Source: Muribaculum intestinale (GTDB lineage Bacteria; Bacteroidota; Bacteroidia; Bacteroidales; Muribaculaceae). From it: a stretch of DNA of 64,000 nucleotides. Position numbers and translations under genes: made by a program. The DNA is taken from NCBI RefSeq assembly GCF_002201515.1, contig NZ_CP021421.1:2542001-2606000 (forward strand). Direction: 5' to 3'. The notes beneath the pieces are model-generated. The model was given only the letters and a program-made list of their open reading frames with translations. It was not told where the DNA came from and made no database searches. This document shows, piece after piece, positions 9,734-17,428 of the stretch; the first letter of the stretch is position 1, and every line of letters starts with the position of its first letter.

Positions 9734-10792
9734 ATGAAAAAAGCTTTATTTCTGATTGCTCTCATGCTGGGTAGTGTGACTGCTTTCGCACAGAAAATGA
9801 ACAAAAACGAGGTGAAACAGCTTCAGGCCTTTGCCGCTCAGACCTCAGAGAAGGGTGGCACCAATGGTGAGGTTCTTAAAATCACGGATATGTCGTCTCC
9901 TTCAACCTGGGAAGGCATTACTGTTGAGAACGGACGTGTCGTTGCCATCCAGTGGAAGGACAAACACCTCGCAGGCGAGTTGAATCTTTCAGGATTTACC
10001 GCTCTTAAGAAAGTTGATGTGTCGCGTAATGCCATTACATCGATTAATGTTACCGGTGATGCCGCTCTTTCCAACCTCAACGCAAGCCGTAACAAGCTCT
10101 CCAATCTTACTCTAAGCGGTAACACCGCTCTTACGGATCTTTCGATTTACCGTAACCGTCTGACAGATGTAAATCTGACGAATACACCTCTGCTTACCAA
10201 CCTGAATTGCTCAAACAATCTCTTTGTCGAGCTGAGTGTGGCTAATGCGACAACTTTAAAGACTCTTAACTGCCAGGGATGTCATCTTGAAGCCCTTAAT
10301 GTAGAGGGATGCGCCCAGTTGAAGAATCTTTACTGTGGTTACAACAAACTTACTACTATCAATCTGTTCGGTGTCGAGAATCTTACCAATTTCAATATCG
10401 ATGACAACGAAATCAGCAATCTTATCATCTCCGGTCTGCCTTCGCTCAGCACTTTCATCTGTTCGGATAACCGTATGAACACTCTTGCGCTGCGCAATTG
10501 TAACGCACTGATTGATGTGGTTTGCTCGTACAACGACCTTACCCAGTTCTCTGTCGACAATTGTCCCAATATCCAGTATGTGGATTGCTCTTACAATGAC
10601 CTGACATCGCTCACTCTGAGCAACCAGACATTCTTGCAGCGTCTCATCTGCAACAACAACCAGCTGACTATGCTCGATGTATCGTTTGACTCGGCTCTTA
10701 CTTACATCAACTGCCGCTACAACTACATTACCGATTTCCGTACTATCGGCTGTAGCAATCTGTCAATGGTGGCATGTCAGTGGAACTATTGA
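9734..10792 (+). CDS. Secreted leucine-rich-repeat protein
   Basis: About 352 residues. A signal peptide (MKKALFLIALMLGSVTAFA) is followed by a short linker and then regularly spaced units of ~20-22 residues of the form L..L..S.N.L, such as LTDLSIYRNRL and LKNLYCGYNKL, running from about residue 75 to the end. Several units carry a Cys in the N/C position (LNCSNN, LYCGYN, VDCSYN), a common variant in Bacteroidetes LRR proteins. No sorting domain follows the repeats. The repeats point to protein or glycan binding at the cell surface; the ligand is unknown. ATG 9728, two codons upstream, is also possible. Confidence 0.8.
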   Translation: MKKALFLIALMLGSVTAFAQKMNKNEVKQLQAFAAQTSEKGGTNGEVLKITDMSSPSTWEGITVENGRVVAIQWKDKHLAGELNLSGFTALKKVDVSRNAITSINVTGDAALSNLNASRNKLSNLTLSGNTALTDLSIYRNRLTDVNLTNTPLLTNLNCSNNLFVELSVANATTLKTLNCQGCHLEALNVEGCAQLKNLYCGYNKLTTINLFGVENLTNFNIDDNEISNLIISGLPSLSTFICSDNRMNTLALRNCNALIDVVCSYNDLTQFSVDNCPNIQYVDCSYNDLTSLTLSNQTFLQRLICNNNQLTMLDVSFDSALTYINCRYNYITDFRTIGCSNLSMVACQWNY

Positions 10793-10925
10793 TATCTGCG
10801 TGGCCCTCGCGGCAGCTCCAGCCTCTCTTCTCCCTCGTCACGATAGCTTTTTAAGCCGCGAAGGGGTTGAGAAATCCCCGAAAGGCTAAGTCTGAACAGC
10901 AGACCATAAACCATATTTTACCTGC

Positions 10926-10966
10926 GAAAGGGGTGCACTTCACATTGAGGTGCACCCCTTTCTGCT
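10926..10966 (+). terminator. Terminator hairpin between the LRR gene and the convergent araC gene
   Basis: A perfect 13-bp stem: GAAAGGGGTGCAC (10926-10938) with GTGCACCCCTTTC (10950-10962), loop of 11 bases. It lies between two convergent genes and may serve both. The stretch 10793-10925 holds no recognisable gene. Confidence 0.75.
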
Positions 10967-11025
10967 GCTTAGGATTTCAAGATGATTATTAAGTTTAATA
11001 TACTCTAACTCCGGTAGCGCAGTTC

Positions 11026-11922
11026 CTAATTCAGTTGCAGCCGGTATTCTCTTGGAGTGCTTCCGGTTTGTTTTTTGAAGAAGCGGATGAAGTGCTGCGA
11101 GTGCTGGAAGCCAAGTAGTTCGGCAATCTGTTTGGTGCTCAATGCCGGATTCAACAACGAGTTTTTAGCATAGGTTATCATTTTCAGCTGTATGTATTCC
11201 TGTGCGGTCTTGCCCGTTTCCTGCTTTACAAGATCGCCGAAATAGTTGGATGAAAGGCATATCTTGTCGGCGAAATACTTTACTGTGGGTATTCCGTCGA
11301 TTGCTCCGCGTCCACTGTCAAGATATTCGTCAATCAGCTGCTCGAATTTGCCGAGAGCGTTGTGGTTCAGTTCTTCACGCGTGACAAACTGACGCTCGTA
11401 GAAGCGCATGCAGTAATTGAGCATCACCTCTATGTTGGATATGATAAGTGACTTGGAAAACTTGTCGATGGGATGTTGCAGCTCACGGGCTATCTTGTCC
11501 ATATAGTCCTGCAAAATCAGGCGTTCTTCCGTAGACAGATGCAACGCTTCGTTTGAGGCGTAGGAAAAGAATGTGTATTGCTTGATTTTATGACCCAAGG
11601 GAGTCCGCAGAAGAAAATCGGGATGAAACAGCAGTCCTACAGCTTCCGGTGCGGGGCCATCCTCCAGGCGATGTATGCCTACTGTCTGGCCGGGAGCGAA
11701 ACTGACAACCGTTTCATCGTCGAAATCATACGATGTCTTTCCATAGTTTATCTTGCACCCGGTGGTCTTTTTGATGAAAAGCGAATAAAAACCGAAGTGC
11801 ATGCAATGTGTCGGTTGCTCCACAGTATCATCAAAATGAACTATGCCGACAAGCGGGTGTCGTGTTTCAAAACCGAAATAGCGGTTGTATTTTTCAATAG
11901 TGTCTGCCTCGTATATTTCCAT
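11026..11922 (-). CDS. AraC family transcriptional regulator
   Basis: A 298-residue regulator. Residues ~1-160 form a cupin-like sensor domain; the last ~100 residues carry the two helix-turn-helix motifs of the AraC family (KYFADKICLSSNYFGDLVK and the second around IAELLGFQHSQHFIRFFKK, then GSTPREYR). A promoter element TATCTTTGC (complement of 11939-11947) lies 16 bases before the start. The gene is divergent from the acetyltransferase-AKR-alcohol dehydrogenase operon, and four direct repeats in the shared upstream region are its probable binding sites. By analogy with E. coli YqhC, which controls yqhD and dkgA, it probably senses aldehyde or redox stress; this is inference. Confidence 0.88.
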   Translation of the reverse strand: MEIYEADTIEKYNRYFGFETRHPLVGIVHFDDTVEQPTHCMHFGFYSLFIKKTTGCKINYGKTSYDFDDETVVSFAPGQTVGIHRLEDGPAPEAVGLLFHPDFLLRTPLGHKIKQYTFFSYASNEALHLSTEERLILQDYMDKIARELQHPIDKFSKSLIISNIEVMLNYCMRFYERQFVTREELNHNALGKFEQLIDEYLDSGRGAIDGIPTVKYFADKICLSSNYFGDLVKQETGKTAQEYIQLKMITYAKNSLLNPALSTKQIAELLGFQHSQHFIRFFKKQTGSTPREYRLQLN

Positions 11923-11938
11923 ATAAGATTTCTTTTTC

Positions 11939-11947
11939 GCAAAGATA
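11939..11947 (-). promoter_or_regulatory. -7 promoter element of the araC gene
   Basis: On the minus strand the sequence reads TATCTTTGC, matching TAnnTTTGC, just upstream of the regulator start. Confidence 0.6.
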
Positions 11948-11989
11948 GCTATAATCGGTTGTAGCGCAATGCAGGAAACTCACCAATAT

Positions 11990-12098
11990 GTAATCGGGGT
12001 ACATAAATCCGTAAGATTGGTACATTTTGCGAATCAGAGGTTTAAGGCAGATGTTATATTCCGTAATCGAGGTACATTCAGGCGTAACATTGGTTATT
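11990..12098 (+). promoter_or_regulatory. Four phased direct repeats, probable AraC-type operator
   Basis: The motif GTAAnnnnGGTACAT occurs at 11990-12004, 12011-12025 and 12063-12077, with a degenerate fourth copy GTAACATTGGTTAT at 12084-12097. Within each pair the copies start 21 bases apart (two helical turns); the pairs start 73 bases apart (about seven turns). Paired direct repeats on one face of the helix are typical for AraC-family dimers. The downstream pair ends ~20 bases before the -7 element at 12119. Confidence 0.7.
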
Positions 12099-12118
12099 CC
12101 TGCCATTGGTTTTGAAGC

Positions 12119-12127
12119 TAATTTTGC
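12119..12127 (+). promoter_or_regulatory. -7 promoter element of the redox operon
   Basis: TAATTTTGC matches TAnnTTTGC and lies 31 bases before the acetyltransferase start. A strong AAGGAGG (12147-12153) precedes the ATG, unusual in a genome where most starts have no Shine-Dalgarno site. Confidence 0.6.
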
Positions 12128-12157
12128 AGTGTGAAAACAAATCAATAAGGAGGAAAT

Positions 12158-12718
12158 ATGGCAACTGATATTATTGAACGTATGAGAAACGGCGAGCACA
12201 TATCCGAGACTGCTCCCGAACTTCTCTGTGACGAGATTGAGAATACCCGTCGGCTTATCGCCGAGTTGAACACCGGCTACCATACGCCCGACGAGATACG
12301 CGCCATTCTGGAACGCATCTGGGGGCAGAGGCTTGACAGCACGGTGAGGATGTTCCCGCCGTTTTATACCGCTCTCGGCAAAATGACAACGGTAGGCAAG
12401 GAGGTTTTTATAAACTTCGGATGCACCTTTCTCGATCAGGGCGGCATAACGCTGGAGGACGGAGTGTTTATCGGACCCGGTGTGAAAATCGCGACCGAAG
12501 GACATCCTGAAGAACCTGAAAGACGACATTCACTGATTACAGCCCCGATTGTGATTCGCCGTAACGCATGGATTGGAGCCGGAGCGATAATACTGCCCGG
12601 TGTCACCATCGGTGAAAATGCCATAGTAGCCGCCGGTGCTGTCGTAAAAAAGGATGTCGCTGATAATACAATCGTCGCAGGAATACCCGCAAGGTATATC
12701 CGACATATAAATACTTGA
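12158..12718 (+). CDS. Hexapeptide-repeat O-acetyltransferase (maltose/galactoside acetyltransferase-like)
   Basis: A 186-residue member of the left-handed beta-helix acyltransferases of the NodL/LacA/Maa type. An N-terminal helical region (ERMRNGEHISETAPELL, LNTGYHTPDEIRAIL) is followed by hexapeptide repeats and the typical end LPGVTIGENAIVAAGAVVKK...IVAGIPAR. The family moves acetyl from acetyl-CoA to sugar hydroxyls; the substrate is not visible. It is the first gene of the operon next to the AraC regulator; the following lipoprotein gene begins 4 bases after the stop. Its link to the redox genes beyond co-transcription is unclear. Confidence 0.88.
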   Translation: MATDIIERMRNGEHISETAPELLCDEIENTRRLIAELNTGYHTPDEIRAILERIWGQRLDSTVRMFPPFYTALGKMTTVGKEVFINFGCTFLDQGGITLEDGVFIGPGVKIATEGHPEEPERRHSLITAPIVIRRNAWIGAGAIILPGVTIGENAIVAAGAVVKKDVADNTIVAGIPARYIRHINT

Positions 12719-12722
12719 ATAT

Positions 12723-14189
12723 ATGAAAATCAAAATGCTTTTAATGATAATGTCCATGCTTTCTCTGACAGCGTGTGCATCATGCACCACAACGGATGAT
12801 GACCCCATAACTGAAAATCCGGTTCCTGATTCGACTCTAGGCACTGAAACCGGCAAAAATGGCAGCGTACTGGTGGCATACTTCTCATGTATAGGCACCA
12901 CAGAAGGTATTGCCGAGGGTATAGCGGACATAACCGGGGCATCCACATTCAGAATCGAAGCGGAAGAGCCTTACACTGCCGCCGACCTCGACTATAACGT
13001 CGACTGTCGCGCCAACAGGGAGCAGAACAATCCCAAGGCTCGTCCGGCAATCAAAAGTATGCCTGACGGTCTTGACCGATACGATGTGGTTTTCCTCGGT
13101 TATCCGATATGGTGGGGAGAAGCACCGCGTATAATCAGCACCTTCCTTGAGCGCGGAGATTTCAAAGGGAAAACGATTGTGCCGTTCTGCACCTCACACT
13201 CCAGCGGTCTTGGAAGCAGCGACCGCAATCTGCATTCTCTCGCTCCGGATGCTGTCTGGATACCCGGACGACGCTTTGCGGGAAACACTGCCAAAACAGA
13301 GCTTGAAAAGTGGATTTCAGGACTTGATATAAAATTTGACACAGATATGGATTACTCTAAATTTCCTCTTTCAGAAGGAAAAAACGGTAAGGCACCCACA
13401 ATCCGCCTCAGCAGCGGATATGATATGCCGGTGGTGGGTCTCGGCACATACAGCCTTACAGGCGACGTGTGCGTGAACTCGGTAAAGTCGGCTATCTCTC
13501 TCGGCTTCCGAAAGATTGACACCGCGCACATGTACGGCAACGAGGTAGAGGTGGGCCGTGGAGTGCGTGAATCGGGTGTGCCGCGTGAAGAAATCTTTGT
13601 GGCTACGAAAATATACCCCAACCAGTATGGCAACCCCGAAGCCGCCATAGATGAGTGTCTGCGCAAACTCGACCTCGGCTACGTTGACCTGATGCTTCTG
13701 CATCATCCCGGCACAAACGACGTGAAAGCCTACAAAGCGATGGAGCGATATGTCAGGGAGGGGAAAATCCGCTCCATAGGCGTGTCATGCTACTATATTA
13801 AGGAAATCGACGAGTTCATCCGTCAGGTCGATATAAAGCCTGTGCTTGTGCAGAACGAGGTTCATCCCTATTATCAGGATACCGATGTTGTTCCCCATAT
13901 CCAGAATCTCGGAATAGCGGTCGAGGCATGGTATCCGTTAGGGGGCAGAGGGCATCAGAAGGAATTGCTGAGCGACCCGGTGCTGACCGAAATCGCCATG
14001 CGGCACGGCAAATCAGTCGCACAGGTCATTCTGCGCTGGGACTTGCAGCGTGGTGTTGTCGTAATTCCCGGATCAAGCAATCCCGACCACATGAAGGAGA
14101 ACATCTCAATATTTGACTTCGAGTTGACCGAGGATGAGATGACGCAGATTGCCGCACTTAACCGCAACGAGAAACATGACTGGTATTGA
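12723..14189 (+). CDS. Lipoprotein fusing a flavodoxin domain to an aldo/keto reductase
   Basis: A 488-residue two-domain protein. It starts with a lipoprotein signal peptide with lipobox LTAC (Cys ~18). Residues ~40-205 are a flavodoxin-like domain (VLVAYFSCIGTTEGIAEGIAD, FLGYPIWWGEAPRI). Residues ~215-488 are an aldo/keto reductase: DTAHMYGNE supplies the catalytic Asp and Tyr, ATKIYP the Lys, LLHHP the His, and IPGSSNPDHMKEN the NADPH-binding end. Both domain types are usually cytosolic single proteins; a membrane-anchored fusion implies redox chemistry in the periplasm or a flavin-to-AKR electron path. The gene is followed at 54 bases by the alcohol dehydrogenase. Confidence 0.85.
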   Translation: MKIKMLLMIMSMLSLTACASCTTTDDDPITENPVPDSTLGTETGKNGSVLVAYFSCIGTTEGIAEGIADITGASTFRIEAEEPYTAADLDYNVDCRANREQNNPKARPAIKSMPDGLDRYDVVFLGYPIWWGEAPRIISTFLERGDFKGKTIVPFCTSHSSGLGSSDRNLHSLAPDAVWIPGRRFAGNTAKTELEKWISGLDIKFDTDMDYSKFPLSEGKNGKAPTIRLSSGYDMPVVGLGTYSLTGDVCVNSVKSAISLGFRKIDTAHMYGNEVEVGRGVRESGVPREEIFVATKIYPNQYGNPEAAIDECLRKLDLGYVDLMLLHHPGTNDVKAYKAMERYVREGKIRSIGVSCYYIKEIDEFIRQVDIKPVLVQNEVHPYYQDTDVVPHIQNLGIAVEAWYPLGGRGHQKELLSDPVLTEIAMRHGKSVAQVILRWDLQRGVVVIPGSSNPDHMKENISIFDFELTEDEMTQIAALNRNEKHDWY

Positions 14190-14243
14190 TGTGAAAAAAC
14201 TGAATTATTAACAGAACGAAACAACTCATAAAATAACCAAACT

Positions 14244-15416
14244 ATGTTAGGAAATTTTGTATATGCCAACCCCACTAAGCTATTCTTTGGTGACGAAGCA
14301 CAGAAAAATCTCGCAAAGGCTCTCATGCCTTTCGGCAAGAAAGTATTACTCACTTATGGCGGAGGCTCCATCAAGCGTAATGGAGTCTATGATGATGTCA
14401 TATCCGCGCTCAAATCCGCCGGCAAAGAAGTGGTGGAACTACCCGGCGTAATGCCTAATCCTACGGTTGAAAAACTGAACGAGGGCATTAAGGTTGCGCG
14501 TGAAAACAACGTGGATTTCATTCTTGCCGTAGGCGGAGGCTCAACAATCGACTATGCCAAAGCTGTCAGCGTTTCGGCGTGGTATAACGGTGATGCATGG
14601 CAGCGATTCTGGGTAAAACAGGAAGACCCGACTCCCGGAGAAAGAATAATCCCGGTAGGTGCTGTTCTGACAATGGCCGGTACCGGCTCGGAGATGAACG
14701 GAGGCTCGGTAATCACCAACCACGCCGCCAGGATGAAAATCGGCAAGGTATTCGGCGTAGATGTGATGCCTAAGTTTGCAGTACTCAATCCAAAATATAC
14801 TTTTAGTCTGCCACAACGCCAGATGGTAGCCGGAATATTCGACACCATGAGCCACATTTTGGAACAGTATTTCTCCGGCGATGACGACAGTACGTCCGAT
14901 TATCTCGCCGAAGGACTTATGCGCTCTGTAATCGCATCAAGCCGTGTGGCAGTTAAAAATCCGGAGGATTATGAAGCCCGCTCCAATCTCATGTGGTCGG
15001 CCACATGGGCACTCAACACCCTTATCGGAGAGGGCAAGCCACAGGACTGGATGGTTCACATGATAGGTCAGGCCATAGGTGCATATACTGACGCAACACA
15101 CGGCATGACTCTTTCAGGTGTATCAGTGGCATACTACCGCCACATCATGAGATACGGACTGAAACGCTTTGTGCGTTTTGCAGAAGTAATCTGGGGCGTT
15201 ATTCCTGAAGGAAAAACCGATGAGCAGATAGCCTCTGAGGGTATTGACGCACTTGAATCATGGATAAAGGAAATCGGTGCAGCTTCCGAAATAACATCGC
15301 TCGGTGTCACACCCGACATGCTTGACCGCATCGCCGATTCCACCATCATTCTGACCGGCGGCTATCAGACTCTTGACCATGCCGAGATTGTTGACATTCT
15401 TCGCAATAGCCTCTGA
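14244..15416 (+). CDS. Iron-dependent NADPH alcohol dehydrogenase, YqhD/BdhA type
   Basis: A 390-residue group III alcohol dehydrogenase. It begins with NPTKLFFGDEAQKNLAKAL, then LTYGGGSIKRNGVYD and AVGGGSTIDYAKA (cofactor site), AGTGSEMNGGSVI, and the metal-binding region VAGIFDTMSHILEQYF plus THGMTLSG. These match E. coli YqhD, which reduces a broad range of aldehydes with NADPH. It is the third gene of the AraC-linked operon. Role: removal of short-chain or reactive aldehydes, or butanol-type fermentation; the neighbouring AKR and regulator favour detoxification (inference). Confidence 0.9.
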   Translation: MLGNFVYANPTKLFFGDEAQKNLAKALMPFGKKVLLTYGGGSIKRNGVYDDVISALKSAGKEVVELPGVMPNPTVEKLNEGIKVARENNVDFILAVGGGSTIDYAKAVSVSAWYNGDAWQRFWVKQEDPTPGERIIPVGAVLTMAGTGSEMNGGSVITNHAARMKIGKVFGVDVMPKFAVLNPKYTFSLPQRQMVAGIFDTMSHILEQYFSGDDDSTSDYLAEGLMRSVIASSRVAVKNPEDYEARSNLMWSATWALNTLIGEGKPQDWMVHMIGQAIGAYTDATHGMTLSGVSVAYYRHIMRYGLKRFVRFAEVIWGVIPEGKTDEQIASEGIDALESWIKEIGAASEITSLGVTPDMLDRIADSTIILTGGYQTLDHAEIVDILRNSL

Positions 15417-15425
15417 TTAACCGGC

Positions 15426-15577
15426 ATGAACAGACGTGATGCTATTAAACGGATTGGGGCACTGGCGGCTGGTGCTGTGATAAGCTCAACCGGACTGGCC
15501 GGTGCCTCAAATCTGATTAACGGGAACAATGGCAATATGAAGATACTTGCGATAAATGGAAGCGCCAGAAAACAGGG
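15426..15577 (+). pseudogene. Truncated Tat-signal flavodoxin/NAD(P)H oxidoreductase, 5' part only
   Basis: The frame starts with a twin-arginine signal (MNRRDAIKRIGALAAGAV) and continues into KILAINGSARKQG, the start of a flavodoxin-like fold with its FMN phosphate loop. After about residue 51 the similarity stops, and the frame runs on to 15986 only as the antisense of the convergent acetyltransferase gene. The gene has therefore lost most of its 3' part. It was the fourth member of the redox operon, 9 bases after the alcohol dehydrogenase stop. Confidence 0.7.
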
Positions 15578-16070
15578 ACCTTGCGTTTGGCACAATCTTG
15601 CATTTGCCACCTTCGTCAGAAGTGGTTTCAAGATATATCTTCCCGCAGCCTCTCCCGCGGGCTTCATCGACCAATCGCGTGATTATATGATGTGCGATGC
15701 CTTTGTTGCGGAAAAGCTCACGGACATATATGTTCATAAGATATGCACATCGACCCGTCGGATTGTTGGGCGATGGAAGTTCTTCGGTAAAGCATACTGC
15801 TCCGCAGCCACATTCCACTCCGTCGTATTCAGCTACAAAAGCCAGGTGTGTGTCATCTGCGATATGCTTGCGATAGTACTGCCGGTTGGCAACGAGCATA
15901 CGCGGATGAGGCTCGACACCAGACACATTCCTTATAACTTCAGCGCGCCAGTGCATCAGGGTCGGCAGAGCCGTTATCCTTTTTAACTCAATCATCTTAT
16001 CAGGCTGTGAATATCTGACGATGCGGTCTTCTTCAATTATGGCCGGTGCGTCCGGATTTTTGTCTGCCAT
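15507..16070 (-). pseudogene. GNAT family N-acetyltransferase, 3'-truncated
   Basis: Residues ~1-155 match a GNAT acetyltransferase: MIELKRITA start region, then AYLMNIYVRELFRNKGIAHHII with the acetyl-CoA loop, and GCGKIYLETTSDEGGK. The family normally continues with a segment like 'Y.. GF' after this; here the frame instead reads through the antisense of the truncated flavodoxin gene and stops at 15507. The junction lies between about 15577 and 15606. The chimeric ORF could still be translated (187 residues), but activity is doubtful. Confidence 0.7.
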
Positions 16071-16076
16071 CTCTTA

Positions 16077-16237
16077 GAGATTGTCTAAAATTCATATTAC
16101 TTTGCTTTTGAGAGTCTTGTCCGCGTCTTTTTGTTTATTCTTCGGTCATGTAGCTACGGCTACACTCCCTCATCACAAGCAAAAATCCATCAGACAATCC
16201 TTCTCAAAATCGGTATCATATAAATTTAGACAATCTC
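16077..16237. mobile_element. 161-bp MITE, family A, copy 1
   Basis: Bounded by a 13-bp terminal inverted repeat: GAGATTGTCTAAA at the left and TTTAGACAATCTC at the right, the same as the ends of the IS5-family element that starts three bases further right. Left flank TTA, spacer TAA. It carries no real gene. An internal hairpin TGTAGC/GCTACA is at 16149-16164. A nearly identical copy is at 36325-36485 and a degenerate one at 41631-41790. Confidence 0.85.
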
Positions 16238-16240
16238 TAA

Positions 16241-17108
16241 GAGATTGTCTAAATTTTATTGATTAAAAATTTTATGGCAGCGAAATCAATCATTTCTTCC
16301 GCTGATTCATTCAGTATCTCATAGTTCCGGGCGAGTCTGCGGCAAGAGTCAAGCCATGCGAAAGTCCTCTCAACCACCCATCTGAGCGGCTTTGGCAGGA
16401 ATCCCTTAACTCCATTGGGGGTATTGGATACCTCAAGCTCGATGCCGAAGTCTTTTTCAATGTCTTTGTCCACGTCTCCCCGATACCCTCGGTCGGACAA
16501 TACCTTGCGCAGGTCTTCCCATACATCATCCGCCAGTCCGCATAGATCATGAGCCATTTTTGAATCGTGAATACCAGCGTTACAGACTTTCCTCGCAAGG
16601 ATGAAGCCATTGCGGTCGGTGATGATATTCCTTTTGACACCCTTGACTTTTTTGTTGCCGTCATATCCGTTATCTCCCTGTCTGCTACCCCATCTGACAC
16701 TTTGGGCATCCATCGCGCCAACACTCGGACTTGATGCCTGGCCGCGTTTGCGACGTATCTTTCTGACGAGTTTCTCAAGGAAATGCTCGACACGACCCTC
16801 TTGTCTCCATTTATGGTAGTAATAATAGACACTTTTCCACGCGGGATAGTCGTGAGGCAACCTTCGCCATTGACAACCGCTGGCCAATAGGTAGAGGATA
16901 GCTTCAAAAACTGATTGTAGTGAATATTTTCTCTTGCGTCTATCATTTTCAAGGAATTCTTTGTTTATATAAGACCACTGACCCTCGGTCAGATGTGTCT
17001 GATAGAGATTGATTTCGTGCATAATATTAGCCTTTTCTCTTTCAACACTCTGATTGAGGGTTTGTTATGCCTAATAACATTATTTCGCACTAATTTTTAG
17101 ACAATCTC
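16241..17108 (-). mobile_element. IS5-family insertion sequence, complete
   Basis: An 868-bp element with 13-bp terminal inverted repeats (GAGATTGTCTAAA at 16241-16253, TTTAGACAATCTC at 17096-17108) around one transposase gene. The right flank is TTA (17109-17111); the left flank is TAA (16238-16240), shared with the adjacent MITE; the left flank of the MITE is TTA. TNA target duplications suit the IS1031 or ISL2 subgroups. Since the ORF is intact, the element may be active. Confidence 0.88.
16249..17022 (-). CDS. IS5-family transposase
   Basis: A 257-residue single-frame DDE transposase. The N-terminal helix-turn-helix region (LTEGQWSYINKEFL, LYLLASGCQWRRLPHDYP) is the DUF4096-like part of IS5 transposases. 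The acid triad is visible as Asp in GAMDAQSVRWG, Asp in LSDRGYRGD and Glu in RWVVERTFAWLD. The TAG stop codon falls inside the left terminal repeat. Because the 161-bp MITEs share these ends, this enzyme is the likely mobiliser of family A. Confidence 0.93.
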   Translation of the reverse strand: MHEINLYQTHLTEGQWSYINKEFLENDRRKRKYSLQSVFEAILYLLASGCQWRRLPHDYPAWKSVYYYYHKWRQEGRVEHFLEKLVRKIRRKRGQASSPSVGAMDAQSVRWGSRQGDNGYDGNKKVKGVKRNIITDRNGFILARKVCNAGIHDSKMAHDLCGLADDVWEDLRKVLSDRGYRGDVDKDIEKDFGIELEVSNTPNGVKGFLPKPLRWVVERTFAWLDSCRRLARNYEILNESAEEMIDFAAIKFLINKI

Positions 17109-17111
17109 TTA

Positions 17112-17428
17112 ATTACCTTGTTTATTTATCGTTTTACTATCTATAAGGATTATGAGGCGGTCGGAGTTCGGTATGAAAGTTTAAAATGGCTTGCGCTATG
17201 ATGCTCCTGTGGTGAAATCATTTGACGGATGCATAATAGTAGGTGGATGTGGAGGGTATGCGATTGAGAGCCAGGGTGTTGTCGGCGTTCCGGTAATCGG
17301 GTGATTTGTATGGATAAGAAATAAATATTAAATTTGTAGCAAAGCGAGGGTGCCGGTGGTATTCTCGCTGTGCTATGTGAATTAGTCAATCTTTTATAAA
17401 TTATTAGATATAAGTCTTTTACCTTATC
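17112..17428. other. Intergenic stretch with a possible decayed coding remnant
   Basis: No intact gene. A stretch at about 17196-17303 reads in one + frame as a plausible protein end (YDAPVVKSFDG, then GGCGGYAIESQGVVG, stop), but nothing upstream in frame is open and I recognise no family. The region may be scar DNA beside the insertion sequence. Confidence 0.3.

Noticed and set aside
16081..16266. Small ORF inside the family A MITEs (repeated at 36329 and 41598)
   Set aside because: The frame follows the repeat and its hairpin and runs into unrelated flanks; the copies have different ends and no ribosome site.
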